Assembly: GCA_002496725.1 (NCBI GenBank)
Contig: DALI01000062.1
Location: forward strand, 18,969 to 67,143
DNA: 48,175 bases
Source of the DNA: Euryarchaeota archaeon UBA181
GTDB lineage: Archaea > Thermoplasmatota > Poseidoniia > Poseidoniales > Thalassarchaeaceae
Direction: 5' to 3'
The notes beneath the pieces were generated by a model, which saw only the letters and a program-made list of their open reading frames with translations, was not told where the DNA came from and searched no databases. Shown here piece after piece: positions 16,461 through 25,573 of this stretch (position 1 is its first letter; each line of letters begins with the position of its first letter). The position numbers were made by a program, and so were the translations under genes.

Positions 16461-18866
16461 GTGACAGCTTCCGAGTCGGAGCCAGAAAGGCTCGAAATCG
16501 ACACCGAGACTTGGAATAAGAGAGATCTAATACAAGTCATTTCATCAAGATACTTTGTATTGGGAGAATTGGAATCAGGGGAGTTTTCATGGAGGGTAAA
16601 CGGCCTCGGAGGAAAACCCGAAAGCCAACGCTTGGCAGAGATGAATTCACATCTAGAGAAGTTGGGTATGATAGGCCTCCTAGACAGGGGCAACCCTCCG
16701 ATACTCAGTGTCGTCCAACTGCCTAGGGACGTATTCATAATGCCCAGATGGCAACAAGTGGTAATCTGGGTGACCATGTTCGCTTTCATGAGCCTAGCTG
16801 GAACGGGACTTCTACTGAGAAACAATCCTGACCTCAGCTTCGATTTCTCTCTATTGATGGACTCCTGTATCTACTTCTCCATTCCCCTGGCCTTCTCTGT
16901 GATGTTAGCTAGTGAATTGAGGAGGAGGATGGCTTCCAGATATGGCGTCTCAATAGGTCATTTGACTCCTCTGGCCTTCCCCCTCTCTGAACCACTCTGG
17001 CCTTTCGGAATAGCTGGCTTTATTGCTCAAAGAAGAGCAGATCAAGTTCCAATACCAAATAGAAAGGCACTAGGGATGATTGAGATAACATCCCCCTTGG
17101 TATTATTTTTCTCTGGAATCATTCTTACTATCGCCGGAGTATCCCTGACTCCCATCCAGCCACCCCCGCTTGACTCTCCCCCTATGGCATTCAGTGGAAA
17201 TGCAGTACTGGAATTACTCCAGCAAATTGGCGTTGTAGAAAATCTAGACATAAAACTCCAGTGGCTAGACCCATTGGCCATAGCCGGACTCGGCCTATGT
17301 ACAGTTTCTTGGATAATGCTATTGCCGATTCCAGGTTTCCCAGGGGATCACCTTCTTCATGCCATTTTTGGTCCAGAAGAACTTCTTTCCGACGATAAGC
17401 AAACTGTTATTTTCGCTTCAACTTTGGTACTAATGGTACTAGTATTCTCTACTGATCCTTGGTTTCCATGGTTGGTAATCGCCACCATAGCTGTCTGGAG
17501 AAGATTTAGCCCCACTCCAATTCTAGATCCATTCGTCGTGGATGAATCGAAAGGGCTTGATGAGATCTCCCGGAACAGAATAGTGGCAATAATGATCTTC
17601 GTTCTTGTGGTAGCCTTCCCTGGCATTAATGGTGCATACGAGGTCCCAGATTGGGACGAGGGAATTGAGACCTCTATGTGGGCAGACGAGGTAAGATACT
17701 CCGTAGGTGAGGACACTCTGATTTCCTTAGACATATATCCCAGAGGTGTGATGCCAATATCTGGTTGGATTCAGTATAGGATTGAAGGAACAGAGAATCA
17801 ATTACACTTAATTTCCGATTGTTCTACTGACCATCAAACTTGTGAGATAGAAGGAATCACACAATCAGAAAGAGGTTTAATCAATCTAACCATAACTGAA
17901 GAAACCTCGCTAATTCTGGCCAATTCTACTGCCAGTATCAGAATTTTTGCTGAGATATCAGGACATTACGATGAACATGTTATTTCCATAGTCCCCGACT
18001 CTAAAATATATCAGAAATCAGCCTTCTGGGAACTTTCAGGTACCTTGCAGGATCCGATTATTTGTACTACCTTAGCTATCGAAGACGACTCAATCGGAAA
18101 TGTCACGATATCAGACCCAAGGTGGATCCCACTTAACGACACTTCCATATCCAAGGGTGACAATGAGTTCTGTCTAGGGGGATCGAATGGAGCTTCAATA
18201 AGTGGCCCCAGCGACTATCTTGGAAGGCACTTGGGACCTCATCTCAATGTATCTTGGGATGATGGCAATAATAGCTCCTGGAGAGTCCCCATAGCAAATA
18301 CCTCGCCTGTGGTGAACTCAGTAAACGGTGTTCTCAAGATCCCAGAGATATTTTCCAATACTTCTATTGGTTACGTGGACTCTACTGCCCCATTCTGCCC
18401 GTCTAATTCGGACTTGCCTGAGGTAGACCCGGATATTCATTGGAACCGTACCCTGGGCGACCATTCATTCATCACAGTGCCCAACGAGTATTCTGGAAAT
18501 GGTAGTTTATTGGTACAAGAGGGAGGTTGGTTAGTAGTATGCGAGGATTCTGAATTAATCTCCTCATTCGTAATTTCCAATGGGCCTGACATATGGGTCA
18601 GTCCAGGAGCACTTAGGAATGCAGTCATCTATTATGAAACCAGTAACATTACTATTAGCAATCTTCAGAATGTCACAGAATCAATCACCATCTCAATTTC
18701 CGGTCCTCCCGGTGATTCTTGGGGCATAGAGTCCCCAGACTACATCTCTCCAAACTCAAATGTGAACATCACGGTGATCCTGCCCGAAGAGGGCTTTCAG
18801 GCCGCAGTATGGGTTATTCCGGGGGACTCGGGAATAACCGTCTACTCGGATATCAGAGAGGCTTGA
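16461..18866 (+). CDS. Site-2-protease-like membrane protein lacking HExxH, large exported domain
   Basis: 801 residues. Residues 15-85 resemble the small N-terminal domain of archaeal S2P proteins. Residues 98-400 hold six or more membrane helices. Within these, PFGIAGFIAQRR and PNRKALGMIEITSPLVLFFSG parallel the G-x-F-G-x-I-x-x-x-x-x and PNRKALFDIAVAGPLAGF blocks of EGY-type M50 peptidases. The zinc-binding HExxH is replaced by SELRRR (151-156), and the second motif LDGG(R/H) is replaced by FPGDH (293-297), so it is probably a non-proteolytic relative. Residues 400-801 form an Asn/Ser-rich beta domain outside the cell, with many N-x-S/T sequons. The start is GTG; no upstream in-frame start was found. 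It is coupled to panE by a one-base overlap. Confidence 0.55.
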   Translation: MTASESEPERLEIDTETWNKRDLIQVISSRYFVLGELESGEFSWRVNGLGGKPESQRLAEMNSHLEKLGMIGLLDRGNPPILSVVQLPRDVFIMPRWQQVVIWVTMFAFMSLAGTGLLLRNNPDLSFDFSLLMDSCIYFSIPLAFSVMLASELRRRMASRYGVSIGHLTPLAFPLSEPLWPFGIAGFIAQRRADQVPIPNRKALGMIEITSPLVLFFSGIILTIAGVSLTPIQPPPLDSPPMAFSGNAVLELLQQIGVVENLDIKLQWLDPLAIAGLGLCTVSWIMLLPIPGFPGDHLLHAIFGPEELLSDDKQTVIFASTLVLMVLVFSTDPWFPWLVIATIAVWRRFSPTPILDPFVVDESKGLDEISRNRIVAIMIFVLVVAFPGINGAYEVPDWDEGIETSMWADEVRYSVGEDTLISLDIYPRGVMPISGWIQYRIEGTENQLHLISDCSTDHQTCEIEGITQSERGLINLTITEETSLILANSTASIRIFAEISGHYDEHVISIVPDSKIYQKSAFWELSGTLQDPIICTTLAIEDDSIGNVTISDPRWIPLNDTSISKGDNEFCLGGSNGASISGPSDYLGRHLGPHLNVSWDDGNNSSWRVPIANTSPVVNSVNGVLKIPEIFSNTSIGYVDSTAPFCPSNSDLPEVDPDIHWNRTLGDHSFITVPNEYSGNGSLLVQEGGWLVVCEDSELISSFVISNGPDIWVSPGALRNAVIYYETSNITISNLQNVTESITISISGPPGDSWGIESPDYISPNSNVNITVILPEEGFQAAVWVIPGDSGITVYSDIREA

Positions 18867-19819
18867 TGATGAGGATAGCAGTTCTCGGCGTTGGCTCAAT
18901 AGGGGGAGTTATCCTAGCGGCTCTATCCGATACTCGAGTAGATCTCGTGGCTATCTCGCGAGGCCCTACGGCACAATCTCTCACTTCTGAGGGACTAGTT
19001 ATCCATACTCCCGAGGGTGCCATAGACTCAATTCCAGCGAGTAGATTCAAGGTAATTGACAGTGAATCAGGGCCCATTGCAGATGACTTCACTGGTAGTT
19101 GTGATGCTGTGATAGTCTGTGGGAAATCATACGCTACACCAATTCTTTCACAGATTGTTGAGGATATTATCTCTGAAGATGGTATCGCAGTTAGTATTCA
19201 GAACGGTATGGGGCACGCCCAACAGATATCCAATAGAATTGGCAATATCAGAACCCTCGGAGGGGCAACAACCCATGGGGCTTGGAGGGGTGACGATGGT
19301 GTTCACTGGGAGGGCAGGGGTGTAATCACGATTGGTACTCTCGATGGGAGCTCACCCACAAAATCAGCATCTTCTCTGATGAATGTCCTAGAAGAAGCAT
19401 CACTCTCTCCCGTTTGGACAGATGATTTCGCCAAATCTGCTTGGGAGAAGCTCCTCATAAATATCGCAATAAATCCAATTTGCTCTATATCGGGAGTTAG
19501 AAACGGGGCCCTCTTAGAAATTCCAGAGCTATGGGAACAATCTCTTGCCGCACTACAAGAATCAATCACCGTGGCTAGATCTTCAGGCATTCAAATTGTA
19601 CCTGCCGAGATAGAAAAATCACTTGTTGAGGTAATCTACTCGACATCAGGCAATAGGTGCTCTATGCTACAGGACCTAATGGCAGGGAGGAGAACCGAGA
19701 TTGACTCACTCTGTGGCTATGTAATCCGCATTGGTGAGGGGCTCGGGGTCCCCACGCCCCTCAATTCTATGTTGAGGTCATTGGTCAGGGGAATTGAGAT
19801 GTCATCCAAGATGGATTGA
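18866..19819 (+). CDS. panE: 2-dehydropantoate 2-reductase (ketopantoate reductase)
   Basis: The enzyme reduces ketopantoate to pantoate with NAD(P)H on the route to coenzyme A. A Rossmann motif GVGSIGG is at residues 8-14. The catalytic-Lys region AWEKLLINIAINPICSISG is at about residues 190-210, and the C-terminal helical domain ends with a NRCSMLQDLMAGRRTEID block, all typical. The length of 317 fits. ATG 18866 overlaps the upstream stop by one base (TGATG); a longer reading from 18719 lies inside the upstream gene and is rejected. Coupling with an S2P-like protein is unusual and has no obvious metabolic meaning. It abuts nadB tail to tail with no gap. Confidence 0.88.
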   Translation: MMRIAVLGVGSIGGVILAALSDTRVDLVAISRGPTAQSLTSEGLVIHTPEGAIDSIPASRFKVIDSESGPIADDFTGSCDAVIVCGKSYATPILSQIVEDIISEDGIAVSIQNGMGHAQQISNRIGNIRTLGGATTHGAWRGDDGVHWEGRGVITIGTLDGSSPTKSASSLMNVLEEASLSPVWTDDFAKSAWEKLLINIAINPICSISGVRNGALLEIPELWEQSLAALQESITVARSSGIQIVPAEIEKSLVEVIYSTSGNRCSMLQDLMAGRRTEIDSLCGYVIRIGEGLGVPTPLNSMLRSLVRGIEMSSKMD

Positions 19820-21457
19820 CTATTCCAAATCTAGATTGTAATGCAATCCAACATTAACCCGTCTAGACATGGATGCCGAAACTACCATTTTAGATACAAT
19901 AACTAGGTTACGAAGCTCTATAAGATCTTGAGTAGGTTTACAACTCATCCAGTAACGAGAAACCTCTTTCTCAATATGCTCAACTCTTCTCTGCGCCCTC
20001 TCTAATCTGTAGTCACTCTTCACTAGTCCAACGTCTTGGGTCATCGTAGCCCTCAGGGCATCCAGATCTGTCCTAAGTGGAATATTCTCGACTAGTAGGC
20101 CCAAATCCTCCGATCTCCACATAGGGAGATCTATATCCAAGTCCCCCAGAATGTTTTCTTCCCATCTGGAGATAATATCTCTCGATGCCCTCCCTGAGTA
20201 TACCACAGCTTCCAGTAAGCTGTTAGAAGCCAATCGATTAGCTCCGTGTAGGCCGGTGCAGGCAACTTCCCCTATTGCATATAGGCCAGGCAGGGGAGCT
20301 CCCTCGAACATGGCCCTTCCAACATCATCGACAGAAATTCCTCCTACCATGTAGTGAGCCGCAGGTATCACTGGAATTGGATCGGCCCCCAAAGCAATAC
20401 CCTCTTCTTTCAACCTAGTGGCAATGGTAGGAAAAGAGTCCAGTAGCCGTTCAGTATCCAAGTGCTCGGTAACTAGAAGCACATGAGGGGCGCCCAGCCT
20501 CTTCATCTCGGCATCTATGGCCCTTGCTACTACATCCCTAGTGCCAAGGCTTCCCTGGGGGGAGTATCTCAGCATGAAGGAACTCTCAGAAGGGCCCTTT
20601 GATTGTTGAGAGGCCCTCCATCTTGAATGCTCATCCATTGTCATCAGAATTGCGCCATGCCCCCTTAGGGCTTCAGTGATTAGAAATGGACGGGAATTTC
20701 TAGAATGAAGTGCAGTGGGATGGAACTGGATAAATTCCATATCTCTGATATCAGCCCCTGCCCTACTCGCCATAGCAACTCCATCCCCGGTTGCGATAGA
20801 AGGATTAGTGGTTGATTTGTGCATCATACCAGCACCTCCCGTGGCAAGGACTACTGCTCTCGATGGGAGAGTCATGACCGCTCCTTCGGGGGATAAACAC
20901 CAGACTCCTGATACTCCCTTGCCCTGATCGCCATGGCTCTTCTGAATCAGGTCCACGGCCATCCAGTCCTCAAGAATGATAAAATCAGAATCCGACTCCT
21001 CAGAAGCAACCTCCGTTAGGGCTCTCTCAATTTCAGCACCCGTCTTATCCCTGGAGTGAAGAATCCTAGCTCCGCTATGCCCTCCCTCGATAGCCATATC
21101 ATACTCTCCCGATGGTCCATGATCAAATCTGACTCCATGTCCAACTAGATCCCTTATCCTTTCAGAGGCCTCAGAAATAACACTCCTCACTACGTCCTCG
21201 TCACAGAGTCCTGATCCAGCGTCTAGTGTATCGGTGACATGGGACTCAATGCCCTCTGAATCATCGGGGTCTAGTACCCCTGCAATTCCACCTTGCGCCC
21301 AGTTTGTAGATGAAGTGGAAATTTCCTTCTTAGTGACGACTGCAACGCTAAGTCCCGATCTAGCACATTCAACGGCAAGAAAAAGACCCGCTATGCCAGA
21401 CCCTATCACTGCCACATCAACTGCATCGAGCGTTGACTCGCTTATCTCCTGCCCCAC
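19820..21457 (-). CDS. nadB: L-aspartate oxidase
   Basis: A flavoprotein that oxidises L-aspartate to iminoaspartate, the first step of de novo NAD synthesis. It has an FAD-binding VIGSGIAG at the N-terminus, the STNWAQGGIAGV block and the EGGHSGARILHSRDKTG block. The QFHPTAL active-site segment and the late TGLHGANRLASNSLLEA block follow. Together these separate NadB from succinate dehydrogenase flavoproteins. The length of 545 is normal. The start is GTG at 21457 after GGGAGGG. It stands alone here with no nadA or nadC nearby; the other NAD gene in the window is nadM near 33 kb. Confidence 0.92.
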   Translation of the reverse strand: MGQEISESTLDAVDVAVIGSGIAGLFLAVECARSGLSVAVVTKKEISTSSTNWAQGGIAGVLDPDDSEGIESHVTDTLDAGSGLCDEDVVRSVISEASERIRDLVGHGVRFDHGPSGEYDMAIEGGHSGARILHSRDKTGAEIERALTEVASEESDSDFIILEDWMAVDLIQKSHGDQGKGVSGVWCLSPEGAVMTLPSRAVVLATGGAGMMHKSTTNPSIATGDGVAMASRAGADIRDMEFIQFHPTALHSRNSRPFLITEALRGHGAILMTMDEHSRWRASQQSKGPSESSFMLRYSPQGSLGTRDVVARAIDAEMKRLGAPHVLLVTEHLDTERLLDSFPTIATRLKEEGIALGADPIPVIPAAHYMVGGISVDDVGRAMFEGAPLPGLYAIGEVACTGLHGANRLASNSLLEAVVYSGRASRDIISRWEENILGDLDIDLPMWRSEDLGLLVENIPLRTDLDALRATMTQDVGLVKSDYRLERAQRRVEHIEKEVSRYWMSCKPTQDLIELRNLVIVSKMVVSASMSRRVNVGLHYNLDLE

Positions 21458-21555
21458 GGCCCTCCCATGAAGACTGCCCCCTAGAATCTTCTCTAATCAG
21501 ACCCTCTCTTTGGCGTATCTCTGAATACTTCGTAATCGTTGTGCTGAACCGTTGG

Positions 21556-21577
21556 ACGCCTCAACATTCATAGGCGT
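21556..21577. repeat. Inverted repeat in the nadB-smc intergenic region
   Basis: ACGCCT and AGGCGT form a perfect 6-base inverted repeat with a 10-base spacer, in the 180-base gap between two divergent genes. A second, imperfect palindrome around AAAATTTT (CGGC...GCCG, 21604-21621) lies just before the smc ribosome site. Either may be an operator. The rest of the gap holds no gene I can support. Confidence 0.3.
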
Positions 21578-21637
21578 AAAGGCAGGGAGGTCATGACTGG
21601 TGTCGGCGGAAAATTTTGCCGATAGTTAGGTGATGGG

Positions 21638-24600
21638 ATGCATCTTATACGAATCGAAGTCGAGAACTTCAAATCCTTCGGTGGAGAGATGGTAATTCCA
21701 TTCGACAAGGGATTCACTGCAATCACCGGCCCAAATGGAAGTGGCAAGTCCAATTCCGGTGATGCCATCCAGTTTGTTCTTGGCCCCAAGTCAACTAAGG
21801 CACTCAGAGCATCCAACGTCTCTGAGCTCATATTCAATGGAGGTGGAAGAGGAAAGGCAGCCAAGCACATGTCAGTAACTCTAGTCTTCGCCAATGTCGC
21901 TGAACACGATGGAAGGAGGAGGCTAAGAGTAGAAGAAGATGAAGTATCATTCACAAGATCGGTGAGGCTGAATAGAAGAGGTGAGCCAATATCTTCTTTC
22001 AGGATAGGGGAAAAACCTTCCACGGCAACCGAAATGCGAAGAGTTCTGGCCGAAGCCGGCCTTAGGGGCGATGGTTACAATATCGTACTTCAGGGCGATG
22101 TAACCAATTTGGCTACCATGACCCCTCACAAGAGAAGAGGAGTATTGGAGGATGTAGCAGGAGTCACTGCATATGACGATGAAATCCGTCGTGCTAATAC
22201 ACAGAGAAAGCATGTCGAGAGTAGTATTGAGACAATAGATCTCCTCGAGGATGACAAAAAGAAGCAGCTCAAGCAGCTATCAAGGGAAAGGGAGCAGGCA
22301 CTCAAGTACAAGGAGATAAAGGAGGATTTCGATAAGTCTAGAGTAACTCTTTATCAGTCCAGATATAGGAATAGACTTGATGAGGTCAGCCTTCTTGGTA
22401 ATGAGAGATCAGATTACTCACAGAGGGTGAATTCCCTCGGGGGGTCATTAGCTGATGGAAACAAGAAACTAGACGTATTCGATACTGAATTGGTCAGTGT
22501 CGAGGCTGAGCTAAGAGAGGTCCTCGCAGGAGATGCACAGAAGATAATGGCAAGCATCAGGCAACATGAGATTGAAATTGAAACTGGTTCGGACAGGATA
22601 GGGGATCAGAGAAAGAACATTTCAAACTCCAAGGAGGAACTAGAAATCCTAAGTAAAGAGCTGAATAGGGCCCTCAATGCCAGAGACGAAGCCAATCAAA
22701 AGCTCATTTCCGCTAAGGAATCCCTGGAGGGCACCAAGAAATCTCTCGACGAAGCAGCCAAGGAGGAGGCAGATGCTAGAAAAGCAATAGAATCGGGGGA
22801 TAAATTTGCTAGGGACCTCAATAGAGCTCTTGGCAAGGCTAGCGAGATGGTATCCTCGGCCCAGGACGCTTACGCCCAGGCGAAACTAGACTCTGATAGG
22901 GCGTCACAAGCATCCCAACTAGCATCTGAGAATCTGGCCGATTTGGAGGAGAAGTACGAGGAGGCCACAATGATAAGGGATGACTTGGAGCTCATCGGCG
23001 GCGATATCCATGAATCTAAACCAGAATCGGACAGATCTTCACTGGCCGACGACCTGAGAAAGCTCCAGAAGCAGGAATCAGAACTCAGATCGGACAGGGA
23101 CAGAGCGGAGATCAGACTTCGTGATGCAGAGAGGGAGCTCAGTAAGGCAAGAGCCCGGCAGGAGGCAAGGTCATCCACTCCAGGCTCCGCAGTGACACTG
23201 GCCGCCCTAACAAAACTCAGGGAGAGTGGTCAGATTTCTGGTATTCTCGGGACTCTCGGGGAGCTAACTGCTCCCAAGGACCCATCTCATGAGCAAGCTC
23301 TCTCAACAGCTCTGGGAAATGGCCTGAGGAGCATTGTCGTCAGAGATGACGAGGTCGCCTCAAAGTGCATCAAGTGGCTCAGACAGAATAGTGGGGGTAG
23401 GGCAACTTTCCTACCGCTGAACAAGCTGAAGGTATCTAGGCCACAGGGCAGGACCCTTCTGGTGGCAAGAAACCCTGGAATAATCGGATTCGCACAAGAT
23501 CTTCTTGATTACGATCAAGAGGTCGAGATTGCCGTCATTTACGCAAGTAGAAACACCCTCCTTGTACAGTCAATGGAAGTGGCTAGAAAAAATATGGGTG
23601 GAGTTAGAATGGTCACCCTAGACGGGGCACTAATCGAGAGTTCAGGGGCTATGACGGGCGGCTCCTCATCTCGTGGAAATCGTCCCTCATTCGGCGGAGG
23701 AGCAGGAGGGAGCTCAAGTATGGACAAGCATGAAGGATTAGTCCGAGATTCCGAGCTCATTTACTCCACAGTAGACTCTGCTCTGAGGGAGACGATGCTC
23801 AATCTCCAAGACCTTAGGAATCGAATAAACAATGTTGATGGAAGCGATCATTCTCTGAAACTCAGGAACTGGAAGGCCGACATGGAAAGGGCTGTCAAAT
23901 CACTTTCAGAGATGGAAAAAAGGATGAATTCATCTAGACTAGAGTTTGAGAGTAGCGAGAAAAACAAGCTAATGAAGATCTCCGAAGCCAAGCAAGCAAG
24001 AGTCCATTTGGAGAAATCTCTTCAAAACAGAGCTGATGCTGCTGAGTCCCTACAAGACAATACTCCTGATCACCTTTCCGAGATACTCAGGGCCGCAGAG
24101 AGAAAGAGAACTGAAGCAGAGAGAACCAAGCTTTCCTCTGAATCCTCCATCCTGACGAATGAAAGTCAGATCGTACTGATGAATCAGAGAGTCTCAGATA
24201 TTGAAGCTAGAATTTCCAAACAAGAGGATGAAGTAATCAGTTCGGAAGCGGCAATCTCCAATCTGGAATCATCAATATCCTCATCGAAGTCAGAACTTCT
24301 CGAGTTGAAGGGCAAGTCGGAGCAATTTGATGAAGAGCATCAGATTCTCACTAATAGGAGGGATGAACTAGTTGATGAGAGGGCCAGCTTGAGGGCTACC
24401 CTTGATCAACTCTCGAAAGAGAGAGAGACAATTAGGTCCAGGATCAATGAACTAAACGCTCAAATTCGTCAGAAAACTATGGCTGCAGAAGAAACTGCGG
24501 AGGAATTAGCAGAAGCAGGAGTAACCATCCCAGCCAAAGATATCCAACTACCAACAATTGCCGAGGCGGAACGAGCGATGCAGGGGCTCGAACGCCGTCT

Positions 24601-25561
24601 CGGCAACCTAGGTAATGTGAATATGCTGGCCATAGATCAGTATGATGAGACAGCTGAGAGAATCGCGGCGCTTATCGATGACGGGAAGACACTGCGATCC
24701 CGAAGAGACCATCTGGTTAAGATAGCAGAACAGCTTGAGAACGAGAGAAAAACTAGATTCATGACTGTATTCGAGCACGTCAATAATAACTTTAGCAGGG
24801 TCTACGAGATTCTGCAGCCTTCCGGCTCAGGAAAGCTGAGATTAGAAAATACGAAGAATCCTTTCGACGGAGGTTTGGAGATGGCATGCGTACCCCCTGG
24901 AAAGAGTAGGAATACCCGTAGATCCGCACTCTCGGGTGGAGAAAAGTCAATGGCGGCCCTAGCGCTAATATTTGCGATCCAAGACTACGAACCAAGCCCC
25001 TTCTACTACTTTGATGAAGTCGACCAGAATCTAGATCCATTTAACTCAGGCAGGATAGCTACTCTCTGTAGGATCAGAAGCGAAAGAGCTCAGTTCATTA
25101 TGGTCACACTCAGGAAGGTGAGCCTATCTTTGGCGGATCACCACATAGGAATCACCCATGCGGGCGACGGCTGCAGTAGGAGGATTACTGACTTTGACAG
25201 AGCCGCGGCCATCGAGCTCAGTGATGAATTGGAAGCCGAGAAGAAGGCTCAGGACCAATCAAGGGCGGAGAAGGAAGCAATGCCAGACTTGCCTGATCCA
25301 GAAAACATGCCAAAGGTCCCTGCTCCTCTAGGGGCCCCCGTGAGTCTAGGAGGGCTGGCAGAGAGGGCTGGAGTCGATGTAGAAGAAGAAAATGACGAAT
25401 TAGATACTCCGAGTAGTGAGGATACTGTCATCGGTTCACTCAGAGAGAGAACCGGCGAGTGGACCGAGGATATTGACGAGAAAGAAAAAGTGGTTTTCCC
25501 TGACTCTCCGGATACTAGTGAGGCCAAGGAGGAGACTTCACAACAACACGTGGATGTCTAA
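21638..25561 (+). CDS. smc: Chromosome segregation/condensation ATPase SMC
   Basis: An ABC-type ATPase that, with ScpA and ScpB, organises and segregates chromosomes. The Walker A is GPNGSGKSN (31-39), followed by a first coiled-coil arm (about 170-510), a hinge with GISGILGTLGEL-type strands and glycine-rich close (about 520-690), a second arm (690-1020), the LSGGEKS signature (1098-1104) and Walker B YYFDEVD (1123-1129). At 1307 residues it is roughly 110 longer than usual. The excess is an acidic, probably disordered tail with two similar short motifs, GLAERAGVDVEEE and SLRERTGEWTEDI. The start has AGGTGATG as ribosome site. It is the first gene of smc-scpA-scpB. Confidence 0.95.
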   Translation: MHLIRIEVENFKSFGGEMVIPFDKGFTAITGPNGSGKSNSGDAIQFVLGPKSTKALRASNVSELIFNGGGRGKAAKHMSVTLVFANVAEHDGRRRLRVEEDEVSFTRSVRLNRRGEPISSFRIGEKPSTATEMRRVLAEAGLRGDGYNIVLQGDVTNLATMTPHKRRGVLEDVAGVTAYDDEIRRANTQRKHVESSIETIDLLEDDKKKQLKQLSREREQALKYKEIKEDFDKSRVTLYQSRYRNRLDEVSLLGNERSDYSQRVNSLGGSLADGNKKLDVFDTELVSVEAELREVLAGDAQKIMASIRQHEIEIETGSDRIGDQRKNISNSKEELEILSKELNRALNARDEANQKLISAKESLEGTKKSLDEAAKEEADARKAIESGDKFARDLNRALGKASEMVSSAQDAYAQAKLDSDRASQASQLASENLADLEEKYEEATMIRDDLELIGGDIHESKPESDRSSLADDLRKLQKQESELRSDRDRAEIRLRDAERELSKARARQEARSSTPGSAVTLAALTKLRESGQISGILGTLGELTAPKDPSHEQALSTALGNGLRSIVVRDDEVASKCIKWLRQNSGGRATFLPLNKLKVSRPQGRTLLVARNPGIIGFAQDLLDYDQEVEIAVIYASRNTLLVQSMEVARKNMGGVRMVTLDGALIESSGAMTGGSSSRGNRPSFGGGAGGSSSMDKHEGLVRDSELIYSTVDSALRETMLNLQDLRNRINNVDGSDHSLKLRNWKADMERAVKSLSEMEKRMNSSRLEFESSEKNKLMKISEAKQARVHLEKSLQNRADAAESLQDNTPDHLSEILRAAERKRTEAERTKLSSESSILTNESQIVLMNQRVSDIEARISKQEDEVISSEAAISNLESSISSSKSELLELKGKSEQFDEEHQILTNRRDELVDERASLRATLDQLSKERETIRSRINELNAQIRQKTMAAEETAEELAEAGVTIPAKDIQLPTIAEAERAMQGLERRLGNLGNVNMLAIDQYDETAERIAALIDDGKTLRSRRDHLVKIAEQLENERKTRFMTVFEHVNNNFSRVYEILQPSGSGKLRLENTKNPFDGGLEMACVPPGKSRNTRRSALSGGEKSMAALALIFAIQDYEPSPFYYFDEVDQNLDPFNSGRIATLCRIRSERAQFIMVTLRKVSLSLADHHIGITHAGDGCSRRITDFDRAAAIELSDELEAEKKAQDQSRAEKEAMPDLPDPENMPKVPAPLGAPVSLGGLAERAGVDVEEENDELDTPSSEDTVIGSLRERTGEWTEDIDEKEKVVFPDSPDTSEAKEETSQQHVDV

Positions 25562-25573
25562 TGAGGTGCAGAA

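Noticed and set aside
18719..18865. Longer N-terminus for ketopantoate reductase
   Set aside because: The extra 49 codons lie inside the upstream gene in another frame, and family sequence begins at MMRIAVLGVG.
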